Positions 53,011 to 63,638 of a stretch of 64,000 nucleotides of DNA are shown here, piece by piece; position 1 is the first letter of the stretch; each line of letters opens with the position of its first letter. Made by a program: the position numbers and the translations under genes. The notes below the pieces were generated by a model, which saw only the letters and a list, made by a program, of their open reading frames with translations, ran no database searches and was not told the DNA's origin. Source of the DNA: Dendrolimus kikuchii (Eukaryota > Arthropoda > Insecta > Lepidoptera > Lasiocampidae); the NCBI GenBank assembly GCA_019925095.2, contig CM034389.1, positions 27,344,935-27,408,934 on the forward strand. The letters run 5' to 3'.

Positions 53011-53320
53011 GTTATTGTAAAGACCGGTACAAATCAATTGAGCTTACATCATACAAAGGTGGTGTGAAGTACCAGCTTTGAACGTATGGAATATTGCGTG
53101 TATGAAATGTATGATTGGCGTAACAATCGTAGCAAATTCTCTTGAGATTTCTATTAGAAATTCGAAAATTAAATTATTGTCGACCCACATAATAACGCCA
53201 GCTCGCTTACCAGCGCGCAGGGTTACCAACAATCAAAAATATTAACCCCTAAAGCTGGAGTCAAGAACACTTAAAGTCGCGGTAGTTACTACTACCCGTG
53301 CGCAGAGGTTTGCCGATAGC
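53011..53320. other. Unassigned
   Basis: Nothing recognised. Confidence 0.35.
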
Positions 53321-53598
53321 CTTTTTTTTATTGCAGGAGATCAGCGGTTACCATCGCCTATGGACATTTGCAACAGCAAAGTTGCTACAAATGCGCTGCT
53401 GCTCTCTTAAGGGAAACTGGAACCTGGTCACTAATGCCGGAACACAACTCAAGGTTGTTATGGCGACATACTTTAGACCAGGGGTGGTAGCCATCCAGTC
53501 GGGCAAATGCCCTACCACCTGGCTGTGGGTTGCTTTGTCGCCTCTTACGACAGGCCGCCCGGCCGCAGGAAATTGTATTCTTTCTCCGTTCCTGCACA
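53321..53598 (-). repeat. rep-C, full with a small deletion
   Basis: 'attgcaggagatcagcgg' lacks 'acaggcagacggcccact..'. Runs to 'ctccgttcctgcacag'. Confidence 0.75.
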
Positions 53599-53704
53599 GA
53601 TAAAAGCCTCATGATGTCACGCGTCGATGGTCAGTAGGGTTGACAAAAAAGATTACATAAATAGTTATTGCAATAAATGTATTATTTTAATTTATTATTG
53701 CATA

Positions 53705-54258
53705 TCTAATATATAAAATTCTCGTGTCACAGTGTTAGTTACCATACTCCTCCGAAACGGCTTGACCGATTCTCATGAAATTTTGTGTGCATATTGGGTA
53801 GGTCTGAGAATCGGACAACATCTATTTTTCATCCCCCTATATGTTAAGGGTAGTCCACCCCTATTTTTTTTTAATATTTAGATTAATTTTTATTTTTTAG
53901 GATACAGCATTAAAAAATACATACAACCCTAAATTTTCACCTCTCTACGATCAACCCCTATTTTTTATTTGTTAATTATAAACTTTAATTTTTTTGACAA
54001 GATTTTTAATCTCATTTTGACTTAGAATAAAAAAAATATATTACTCTTTTAGAATCACAATTAGAACCGGTAGGTGGCGCTGAGATCGGGTTCTGGAATC
54101 CTCCTAATTACCTGGAGCGATTTTGGTAATTTTGTTTTTGTGTGTTTGAGTGGGTACCCGGATGGTTTAGATTCGCAATTAGAACTGGTATGTGGCTCTG
54201 GGATCGGGTTCTAGAATTTTATTTTTTAAAGGCAGGACAACGTCTTCGGGGCCGCTAG
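53705..54258 (+). mobile_element. Hel-E/F complete copy
   Basis: TCTAATATATAAAATTCTCG to 'cggggccgCTAG' between A53704 and T54259. It holds 1.5 E units; the 'ccggtaggtggcgct' word at 54067 is intact. Confidence 0.75.
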
Positions 54259-54270
54259 TATTTTACATAA

Positions 54271-54565
54271 TAATATCAGCCCATTAATGTCCCACTGCTG
54301 AGCTCGGGCCTCCCATTATAGGGGGAACAGACAGTATACCCGCTACGCTTGTCCAAGGCGGCTTGGCAGGTTTGACACATCGGTTATCTCGATGTGCAGG
54401 TTGCATCACGATGTTTTCCTTCACCGTTGTTAGCACATGGTAATTGTAACAATATGCACATTAGGTCAGAAAACTGACTAAGAGGTGCATGCGTTCCGGC
54501 CAGGATCGAACCCGCGCCCTCTGAGTCTGGGATGCGTGCGCTAGCCATTACGCTACCACGACTTA
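54271..54565 (-). repeat. tRNA-derived SINE, complete
   Basis: On the minus strand: 'taagtcgtggtagcgtaatg' head, 'gcgcgggttcgatcctgg' B box, 'cagttttctgacctaatgtg', a 3' part 'cagcagtgggacattaatgg', and an ATTATT tail. Flanked by a perfect 12 bp duplication TATTTTACATAA (54259-54270, 54566-54577). Inserted at the very edge of the Hel-E/F copy. Confidence 0.9.
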
Positions 54566-54649
54566 TATTTTACATAAGTATATACAATAATTGTAAATAA
54601 AATAATACAGTAACAGTAAGTAGTCATCGGCAAACCTTCTGCGCTAATA

Positions 54650-55010
54650 TAATAACTTATTCTTAAGGTACACCACAACACACAAACATACATACATACA
54701 TACATAACTTCACGTCAGTTCCCTTGCGGGGTAGGCACGAACAACAGAGCGCCATTTAGGCTTATTCTTACACACCTCACTTGCTTCTTTGACATTCATA
54801 ACTCTTGTCATGCACGCTCGTCTGTTCTTAAGGCTTCTAACATCACCTTCTGCTAGTACACGATCAAACATACATTCATTAAATGTCACAGACAATAACA
54901 AGGGCAACAAATGTGCGTGTACAACTTCTAAACTTTTTCTTAAATTTAATTGTAAAAAAGGATACGGAACTAGAGTCCGCAGAGTTGTTAATAAAAAAAA
55001 TACATTCTGC
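54650..55010. repeat. rep-T copy 2, split by RTE-D
   Basis: 'ttattcttaaggtacaccac' resumes after 54864 with 'ttaaatgtcacagacaataa' and 'ggatacggaactagagtccg'. Confidence 0.5.
54694..54864 (-). mobile_element. RTE-D copy 11
   Basis: Codons back to the VLAEGDVRSLK region. CAAACATACAT flanks both sides (54683-54693, 54865-54875); the left copy merges with the CATA tail. Confidence 0.75.
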
Positions 55011-55258
55011 GCGCGGTTTATAGAAAATTAAAAAAAAAAACAGAATAGTTTACGTTTTGTAATAATCTCTAATTATAACCTTATTTCATAAAATGATATT
55101 AAGTGATGCCTACTTTTAGAATTTGGGAACAATTATCAAGTCATCGTGAACTTCGTTGGCGTTTCCATGACGTCAACATACTTGTTACTGAATTGCAACG
55201 GCAGCGCCAAAAAAGCGCGACAGAAGCGCCACTTTTTCCTAAACGATATAATTTATTT
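55011..55258. other. Unassigned
   Basis: Nothing recognised. Confidence 0.35.
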
Positions 55259-55452
55259 AATATTTTTTTTTATTTTTTTTATTGCAGGAGTTCAGCAGAC
55301 AGGCAGATGGCCCACTGGATGGAAAGCGGTTACCATCCCCTATGGACATTTGCAACACCAAAGGTGCTACAAATGCGCTGCTGCTCTCTTAAGTGAGTCT
55401 AGAACCTGGTCACTAATGCCGGAACACAACTCAAAGTTGTTATGGCGGCATA
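55259..55452 (-). repeat. rep-C, 3' half
   Basis: Reversed A-tail to 'gttatggcggcata'; the 5' half is lost. Confidence 0.65.
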
Positions 55453-55739
55453 TTTATTTTGATCTAAATCTTAAGCTACTTACCCTTGACTATGCTATCA
55501 CCGAAGCACTGTTTTAATCTATTTATCTTAATAGATACCGTACAGTACATACATAATTACAGACATACATACACAACACACACTCACACATCGGATTATA
55601 TGCACTATCAAAATGGCAAAATATGCATGCAAATATGCACTAAAAAGGGGCGAAATATGCACAAAATATGTACAATCAATAAACTATTTATTATTAGATT
55701 AATTAGAATTTAAGTTTATTTTCACATTATATTTATATA

Positions 55740-56216
55740 GCGTTCGTAATACCGAACTACAGAAATGACAGTTGGGACTGAAAAAAGAGTGTCGGGGTGA
55801 ACAGCAAAAGGAAAGGAAGTGGCTCCGGCAAAAGATCAAAAAGGACAAAACAACCAAAATGATGAAAATGGCAAATCACAAAATACTAAAGCCTGTATAA
55901 AGTTTTGGGATAATCTTTACATCGTGGAAGGCCAAAACACTACCCATTATCCGGGATCAAATTGATCGTGTACCCTAGCAGAAATTGATGTACCGAGGAG
56001 CCTTCGGTCCAACAGACTTCCATAAAAGCATGACAACAAACAGACAAATATATTTTTCAAAGGAAACTATCCCATTTTTCGGGATAAAAATATCCTATGT
56101 TCTAAATGGCATCGAAAATGTTGTTCGTGCCTAGCCAAATCGGTCAAGTAGTTTTTGCGTGAAAACGTGAAGACAGACAGAGTGTACTTTCGCATTTATG
56201 TATTTATAGGGATTAA
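55740..56216. other. Mosaic of RTE-D and reversed Hel-R
   Basis: Pieces of RTE-D (plus sense) and of 30879-31326 reversed alternate in collinear order. See findings for the block list. Confidence 0.75.
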
Positions 56217-56246
56217 ACATATCTTAATATTAGTTATAAATTATTA

Positions 56247-56627
56247 TTATAATAATTTACTTATTATAATTCTTGTGACAGTAAACAATAACATAGCAAA
56301 CTTGTGACGTTTGTCACTTAATATTAATTTATAGGCTGAAAATGACCTTTCGACGTCAACTGACGTCACCGGACAGAACTTGAAATTTGGCGCCATTTCT
56401 GCAGAGACTTCTTCAGGTAGAGTTTGTCCGGTGCCGTTGATAAATGCGTCAATTTTCTTTATTCTTTCAAGACCGGGGTTTTTATACAAAACTGCATTTA
56501 ATTTGCCACAAACCTTTTGCGATAGTGAACTCGGAAGGGCGTTACTCTGTTCAATCATTTTTTCGTCGTGTCGTCGGCATAATACAAGACGCCTACCACG
56601 TATAACTACCGAAATAAGCACTGTCAA
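56247..56627 (-). pseudogene. hAT/CGGBP1-like transposase C-terminal fragment
   Basis: A 126-codon minus-strand frame. Around residues 28-60 it reads NALPSSLSQKVCGKLNAVLY, KNPGLERIKKIDAFINGTG; around residues 80-110, FCPVTSVDVERSFSAYKLIL, SDKRHKF. The P-TS-DVERSFSAYK-IL-DKR segment is the dimerisation/insertion-domain end typical of CGGBP1-like and hAT-type transposases of insects. The N-terminal zinc finger and catalytic region are absent, and the C-terminus runs off-frame (IIISKLL). It lies inside the TIR pair and is probably a remnant of its own transposase. Confidence 0.75.
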
Positions 56628-56716
56628 TGAAAAAGTACCAAAATATGCAATAACGCTATAAAAATAGATTTATATGCATTGGCATATGCAAACATGCAAA
56701 TGCATATAATCCGATG

Positions 56717-57017
56717 GGAGTTAGGTTAATCCGTTCAATAGTTTTCACGTGATGCTTTAACAGGCTCAGACGAAAATTCTAAAACTTGCATTTTCGGATT
56801 CTGCTACTTCAAATTAGCCCCCCTAATTTAATCCCATTTTAAATTATCAACATTTTAATAATGTCCAATTTGACATTACTTGTATGTAGCTTATGTCAAA
56901 AAAGCAAATGAACGATAAATAAGATATATTAAACGGCCGTGTCCATTACATCTTTTGATATGTACGTCTTCTCTTTCTTTTTACTCACTTTTCTTCTTCT
57001 ACGTTCTCTGTATTTTA
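56717..57017. other. Helitron-like scrap and unassigned
   Basis: 'ggttaatccgttcaatagtt' (56730) is a 5'-type Helitron-like word; 56760-56850 resembles 7975-8040. A short (GATA)n LINE tail begins at 57027. Confidence 0.3.
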
Positions 57018-57058
57018 GTCATTTTATAGATAGATAGATAGATAACACTTTATTGTAC
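57018..57058 (-). repeat. LINE 3' terminus with (TATC)n tail
   Basis: 'agatagatagataacacttt' plus 'attgtac' equals the reversed end seen at 9813. It sits immediately left of the array. Confidence 0.5.
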
Positions 57059-57920
57059 ATACATACATAACTTCACATACATACATACATACATACATAC
57101 ATACATACATACATACATACATACATACATACATACATAACTTCACTACTTATACATACATACATACATACATACATACATACATACATACATACATACA
57201 TACATACATACATACATACATACATACATACATACATACATACATACATACATACATACATACATACATACATACATACATACATACATACATACATACA
57301 TACATACATACATACATACATACTTACATACATACATACATACATACATACACACATACATACATACATACATACATACATACATACAGACATACATACA
57401 TAATGACATACATACAGTACATACATACATACATACATACATCATACATACATACACTACATACATACATACATACCTACATACATACATACATACATAC
57501 ATACCATACAACATACATACATACATACATACATACATACATACATACATACATACATACATACATACATACATACATACATACATACATACATACATAC
57601 ATACATACATACATACATACATACATACATACATACATACATACATACATACATACATACATACATACATACATACATACATACATACATACATACATAC
57701 ATACATACATACATACATACATACATTCATACATACATACATACATACATACATACATACATACATACATACATACATACATACATACATACATACATAC
57801 ATACATACATACATACATACATACATACATACATACATACATACATACATACATACATACATACATACATACATACATACATACATACATACATACATAC
57901 ATACATACATACATACATAC

Positions 57921-57951
<31 letters not shown>

Positions 57952-60168
57952 CATACATACATACATACATACATACATACATACATACATACATACATAC
58001 ATACATACATACATACATACATACATACATACATACATACATACATACATACATACATACATACATACATACATACATACATACATACATACATACATAC
58101 ATACATACATACATACATACATACATACATACATACATACATACATACATACATACATACATACATACATACATACATACATACATACATACATACATAC
58201 ATACATACATACATACATACATACATACATACATACATACATACATACATACATACATACATACATACATACATACATACATACATACATACATACATAC
58301 ATACATACATACATACATACATACATACATACATACATACATACATACATACATACATACATACATACATACATACATACATACATACATACATACATAC
58401 ATACATACATACATACATACATACATACATACATACATACATACATACATACATACATACATACATACATACATACATACATACATACATACATACATAC
58501 ATACATACATACATACATACATACATGCATACATCCATACATACATTCATACATCCATACATACATACATACATACATACATACATACATACATACATAC
58601 ATACATACATACATACATACATACATACATACATACATACATACATACATACATACATACATACATACATACATACATACATACATACATACATACATAC
58701 ATACATACATACATACATACATACATACATACATACATACATACATACATACATACATACATACATACATACATACATACATACATACATACATACATAC
58801 ATACATACATACATACATACATACATACATACATACATACATACATACATACATACATACATACATACATACATACATACATACATACATACATACATAC
58901 ATACATACATACATACATACATACATACATACATACATACATACATACATACATACATACATACATACATACATACATACATACATACATACATACATAC
59001 ATACATACATACATACATACATACATACATACATACATACATACATACATACATACATACATACATACATACATACATACATACATACATACATACATAC
59101 ATACATACATACATACATACATACATACATACATACATACATACATACATACATACATACATACATACATACATACATACATACATACATACATACATAC
59201 ATACATACATACATACCTACATACATACATACATACATACATACATACATACATACATACATACATACATACATACATACATACATACATACATACATAC
59301 ATACATACATACATACATACATACATACATACATACATACATACATACATACATACATACATACATACATACATACATACATACATACATACATACATAC
59401 ATACATACATACATACATACATACATACATACATACATACATACATACATACATACATACATACATACATACATACATACATACATACATACATACATAC
59501 ATACATACATACATACATACATGCATACATACATACATACATACATACATACATACATACATACATACATACATACATACATACATACATACATACATAC
59601 ATACATACATACATACATACATACATACTACATACATACATGGATAGGTACACATACATACGTACATACATACATACATACATACATACAGACATACATA
59701 CATGCATACATACATACATACAACATACATAATACATGCATACATACATACATACATACATACATACATACATACATACATACATACATACATACATAAT
59801 ACATGCATACAACATACATACATACATACATACATGCATACATACATACATACATACATACATACATACATACATACATACATACATACATACATACATA
59901 CATACATACATACATACATACATACATACATACATACATACATACATACATACATACATACAGAAATACATACATACATACATACATACATACATACATA
60001 CATACATACATACATACATACATACATACATACATACATACATACATACATACATACATACATACGTACATACATACATACATACATACATACATACATA
60101 CATACATACATACGTACATACGTACGTACATACGTACGTACATACGTACGTACATACGTACGTACATA
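57059..60168. repeat. (CATA)n array, ~3.1 kb
   Basis: A tetranucleotide array with an RTE-D 3' terminus ('acataacttcac') at 57066-57076 and a second at 57136-57146. The centre (57510-59215) is almost pure apart from a cluster of variants at 58522-58558. The edges (57060-57500, 59625-59830, 60062-60168) are variable; the right edge has CGTACGTACATA units. The units read Thr-Tyr-Ile-His or Met-Tyr-Val-Cys with no stop in any frame, so the 400-820 codon frames are artefacts. Confidence 0.95.
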
Positions 60169-60454
60169 CTTCCAGACAACCCGTGGCAAGAATATTCTGA
60201 TTAGGAGTGGCGACGGTCGTATACATAATTATTGTACGATTACTTACATTTTAATAATAAATATATAACTATACTATATATACACATAAGTTATATACAT
60301 ATACAAGATATGGTGATAATATGCAACTATTTAAACATAATAAACATATAACTATATGCAATATAATATCTACTAATTATATAAAATTACATATCATTAT
60401 ATTGCAGATAGAATTTCCTGACTAAGTTCTTAAATACATACATACATACATCAT
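60169..60454. repeat. Array exit and LINE-S 3' UTR, copy A
   Basis: 60338-60443 is identical in order to 61517-61611. In copy A the sequence then enters 'catacatacatacatcatac' before the coding part. Confidence 0.5.
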
Positions 60455-60770
60455 ACATACATGGGATTTTGCTTGTCTGACAGCAACAGGCAATGAATTC
60501 CAAAGTTGGACAGCCTTAACCGTGAAAGAATTATTGAAGAACGTTGTATTATGAATAGGAGTAATAAGTCTATGTTGACTGGAAGGGCGTAAATTGTGAG
60601 AGCAAGAAATAAATTCGCAGCGTTCTTTAAGGTACTGTGGAGTATTAGGAATGAATAAAATACTATAAAGCAATAAAAGAATGTGAGTATTCCGGCGAAA
60701 ACGAATTGGCAACCACTTGAGTTTTTTTCGAAATTCAGATACTTGCGTAACCCAAATATGTCATTTTATA
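60455..60770 (-). pseudogene. LINE-S ORF C-terminus, copy A
   Basis: Minus-strand frame: HIWVTQVSEFRKKLKWLPIR, FRRNTHILLLLYSILF, YLKERCEFISCSHNLRPSSQ, HNTTFFNNSFTVKAVQLWN, SLPVAVRQAKS. LKWLPIRxRRxxHIL and FTVKAVxLWNSLP are standard Jockey-clade C-terminal motifs. At AKS the frame runs into CATA DNA (HVCMMYVCMY), whereas copy B continues LITFKNLVRKFYLQ to a stop. Confidence 0.8.
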
Positions 60771-60911
60771 TGTAATCTGTACTACTTACTTGCATGCTAA
60801 TCAATTTCATTTCATTGCCATGTTTAGCGCGGGTCGCATGCCATATGCGATTTAGAATGGGGTCATTGAAAATCAGGTGAATGAGAACCTCATTTCCAAA
60901 TTGCGGCATAT
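60771..60911. repeat. rep-L copy
   Basis: 'agcgcgggtcgcatgccata' to 'catttccaaattgcggcata'; lacks the GCTGTGCCG hairpin. Confidence 0.55.
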
Positions 60912-61011
60912 ATTTTATCCGTGCAGGAACGGAGAAAGAATACAATTTCCTGCGGCCGGGCGGCCTGTCGTAAGAGGCGACTTAACAACCCACAGCCAGG
61001 TGGTAGGGCAT
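60912..61011 (+). repeat. rep-C, 5' 100 bp only
   Basis: 'atccgtgcaggaacggag' to 'ggtggtagggcat'; the 3' part is cut by Hel-G sequence. A 3'-truncated SINE-like copy is not a normal retrotransposition product. Confidence 0.65.
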
Positions 61012-61206
61012 GTGTCAAATATATGATAGTGTGTGTAATGTTTTTTTATTGATTTAATGTATTTTTTATGTATAATTTAAATAAAATATTAGCATACGTC
61101 GCTTCTTCTCTATATAAACAATAAGTGTGCGAAATTTCATACTCCTCCTTCCGCGCAATTTTCGTGAAAAGGGGTACAAAGTTTTTGCTTCACGTATTAA
61201 TATAAT
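61012..61206 (-). mobile_element. Hel-G fragment
   Basis: 'gtgtcaaatatatgatagtg' to 'gcttcacgtattaatataat', empty at the nested-insertion site ('aacaataagtgtgcg'). Confidence 0.55.
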
Positions 61207-61516
61207 GATGTATTTCATATGCCTAATACATACATACATACATACATACATCATACATACATACATACATACATACATACAGTGTCGGGGGTGAACATGC
61301 GATTTAAAAAAAATGTCACTTGAAACATACAATCTTTCAACCCTCTATATATTCTTATCTGTGCAAGAACGGAGAAAGAATACAATTTCCTGCGGCCGGG
61401 TGGCCTGTCGTAAGAGGCGACTTAACAACCCACAGCCAGGTTGTAGAGTATTTGCCCGACTGGACGGCTACCACCCCTGATCTAAAGTATGTCGCCATAG
61501 CAACCTTGAGTTGTGA
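61207..61516 (+). repeat. CATA block, then rep-C 5' half
   Basis: A CATA run (61227-61280) and 'cagtgtcgggggtgaacatg', then rep-C 61357-61515 ending abruptly at 'ttgagttgtg', where LINE-S UTR copy B begins. Confidence 0.6.
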
Positions 61517-61770
61517 ATAAACATATAACTATATGCAATATAATATCTACTAATTATATAAAATTACATATCATTATATTGCAGATAGAATTTCCTGACT
61601 AAGTTCTTAAATGTTATTAGGGATTTTGCTTGTCTGACAGCAACAGGCAATGAATTCCAAAGTTGGACAGCCTTAACCGTGAAAGAATTATTGAAGAACG
61701 TTGTATTATGAATAGGAGTAATAAGTCTATGTTGACTGGAAGGGCGTAAATTGTGAGAGCAAGAAATAAA
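61517..61770 (-). pseudogene. LINE-S C-terminus and UTR, copy B
   Basis: Minus-strand SFTVKAVQLWNSLPVAVRQA, KSLITFKNLVRKFYLQYNDM, stop at 61566-61564. Almost identical to copy A but without the CATA block and without ~60 upstream codons. Confidence 0.75.
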
Positions 61771-61957
61771 TTTATAAGTGTGCGAAATTTCATACTCCTC
61801 CTTCCGCGCAATTTTCGTGAAAAGGGGTACAAAGTTTTTGCTTCACGTATTAATATAATGATGTATTTCATATGCCCAAACAGTATCGGGGGTGAACATG
61901 CGATTTAAAAAAAAATGTCACTTGAAACATACAATCTTTCAACCCTCTATATATTCT
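61771..61957 (-). mobile_element. Hel-G fragment, second copy of the 61130 segment
   Basis: 'ataagtgtgcgaaatttcat' to 'gtatttcatatgccc', then 'aacagtatcgggggtgaac'. The CATA run of the first copy is missing. Confidence 0.55.
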
Positions 61958-62265
61958 TATCCGTGCAAGAACGGAGAAAGAATACAATTTCCTGCGGCCG
62001 GGCGGCCTGTCGTAAGGGGCGACTTAACAACCCACAGCCAGGTTGTAGGGCATTTGCCCGACTGGATGGCTACCACCCCTGGTCTAAAGTATGTCGCCAT
62101 AACAACCTTGAGTTGTGTTCCGGCATTAGTGATCAGGTTCCAGTTTCCTTTAAGAGAGCAGCAGCGCATTTGTAGCAACTTTGCTGTAGCAAATGTCCAT
62201 AGGCGATGGTAACCGCTTTCCATCAAGTGGGCCGTCTGCCTGTCTGCTGATCTCCTGCAAAAAAA
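61958..62265 (+). repeat. rep-C, full form
   Basis: 'tccgtgcaagaacggag' to 'gatctcctgcaaaaaaaa'. Antisense frame open throughout. Confidence 0.75.
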
Positions 62266-62454
62266 ATGTACCCTGTACTACTTACTTGCATACTAATAAA
62301 TTTCATTTTCTTTTTTATGTTTAGCGCGGGTCGCATGCCATATGCAATTTAGAATGGGGTCATTGAAAATCAGCTGAGTGCGAACCTCATTTCCAAATTG
62401 CGGCATATAACTTCTAATTATTATATCTATAATATTTTCTTAAGTTTTCGCGAC
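62266..62454. repeat. rep-L copy
   Basis: As at 60826; hairpin absent. Confidence 0.5.
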
Positions 62455-62700
62455 TGGTATACATAATAAAACTACGTTTTAACGGTTTTAAGCGCGGTAA
62501 TTTTATTTGATTTTGGTTTTTCCGACCATTTTAAAGATGTCAAGTGTCAACGAGTATTTTTAAAGATGTCAAGTGTCAACGAGTATTGATAAAGTTTTAT
62601 TTAGCCTAATCTAATTTACTACCGCTTCGCAACATGTTATGGCTTGAAGAGAAGAAGCGGCGCAAGAAACTCTGCAGCAAACATGCCTAGCTCTAATCAT
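62455..62700 (+). repeat. rep-K with structured motif
   Basis: 'aactacgttttaacggtttt' and 'gatgtcaagtgtcaacgag' (repeated twice, 62535 and 62562), then the motif. Shares the rep-K body with 5296 and 47821. Confidence 0.55.
62622..62690 (+). ncRNA. Structured motif, copy 6, with a compensatory change
   Basis: CCGCTTC (62622-62628) pairs with GAAGCGG (62654-62660). CATGTT (62633-62638) pairs with AACATG (62680-62685): both arms changed relative to CGTGTT/AACACG. Confidence 0.45.
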
Positions 62701-62914
62701 TTTATATAATATTAAAATGGGTGGAAGGAAAAATAAAAGTAATTATCAGTCAAGTTGGTTTGTGTTCCGTTGTACGCAGAAAGAGCTCACATTGTCTTGA
62801 GGTCTGGCAGCTGGTTTATTATATCTATACTTTGTTATGTTACTATTTTGTGTTGTGTCTCTATAAGAAAAAAGAAAAAAAAAACTTTCATACATGAAGG
62901 TTTATTAAGCGTTT
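62701..62914. other. Unassigned
   Basis: 62810-62870 matches reversed 10866-10915. Otherwise nothing. Confidence 0.3.
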
Positions 62915-63138
62915 TTGGCGGGAACTGAAAGGAGATGTTGTGCTGTGCAGTTTTATTTTCTAAAAATGTGTAAAATTACTCTAAAATGAACAATAGTTGT
63001 AGGATATTGATAGTTTTTGAGTAGTAATTATGTGTTTTGTGAGAAATGTGAACTGTCTAGTCAAATGTGGCCTTTTGAGTTTTCACAAGAACTCCGTTGA
63101 ATGGCGTTAGTTGTAGCCTACAATACAACTGCGCGACT
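62915..63138. repeat. rep-M, reversed copy
   Basis: 'ttttggcgggaactgaaagg' to 'gtagcctacaatacaactgc' is the reverse of the 27985-28242 unit. Confidence 0.6.
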
Positions 63139-63638
63139 ATTATACGAAGACTTAAACATCAGAATTGGCTGTATGGACTAAAGATTCCTTTGCCTGCCTT
63201 TGTGGCGAATACAACTACTACTGAAGGTTTATTAAAGTTACTTTTTGCCTGAGAGCGAGATGTCATAAAGGCCCGCTTGAAGAATTTACCCGTATAGTAG
63301 CGTCTCCAAAACAAGTATTTGAAATGAGGGAATTGCTTTATTTTGCGAATAAAACGGTGCTAAAACACAAAGTACTCTACCTACGTCACAAAGATCACAA
63401 AAAGGCACACAAAAAACTGTAGAGATTTTACGAGCACTTACTTTTTGTTGATGTTTTTTCATTGCATTACGTGACTCTAATAAAATTGGACAAGTGCCGT
63501 TTGAACTTGATAGTTTGATAGCGGTAATTTAATAATGGAGTGTAAATAAAATGCATTTCTTGTTAAGATGTTATAGTCATTTACTTTTTTCGAATTTATG
63601 ATAGTGCTAGCTTCTCATAGTGTGAATGGAGCGTTAGG
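63139..63638. other. Unassigned
   Basis: No relative or credible frame seen. Confidence 0.35.

Larger units (their letters stand above)
55589..56716. mobile_element. TIR-bounded element with hAT-type fragment
   Basis: CATCGGATTATATGCA (55589-55604) and its exact reverse complement (56701-56716) bound 1128 bp. Subterminal DNA on both sides is dense in ATGCAT/TGCATA words. It contains the mosaic (55740-56216) and a transposase remnant. No clear 8 bp target duplication is visible. Confidence 0.6.

Noticed and set aside
54530..54565. tRNA gene on the minus strand
   Set aside because: A and B boxes are present but no acceptor-stem pairing or cloverleaf; it is the head of a SINE with a 12 bp target duplication. 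The same applies to 39804-39879.
57018..60168. CRISPR-like or other spaced repeat array
   Set aside because: No spacers; it is a plain tetranucleotide array in eukaryotic DNA.
57146..60226. Open frames of 400-820 codons in the CATA region, both strands
   Set aside because: The 4 bp unit contains no stop in any frame and gives ATG every four codons on one strand; the frames reflect the repeat, not a protein.
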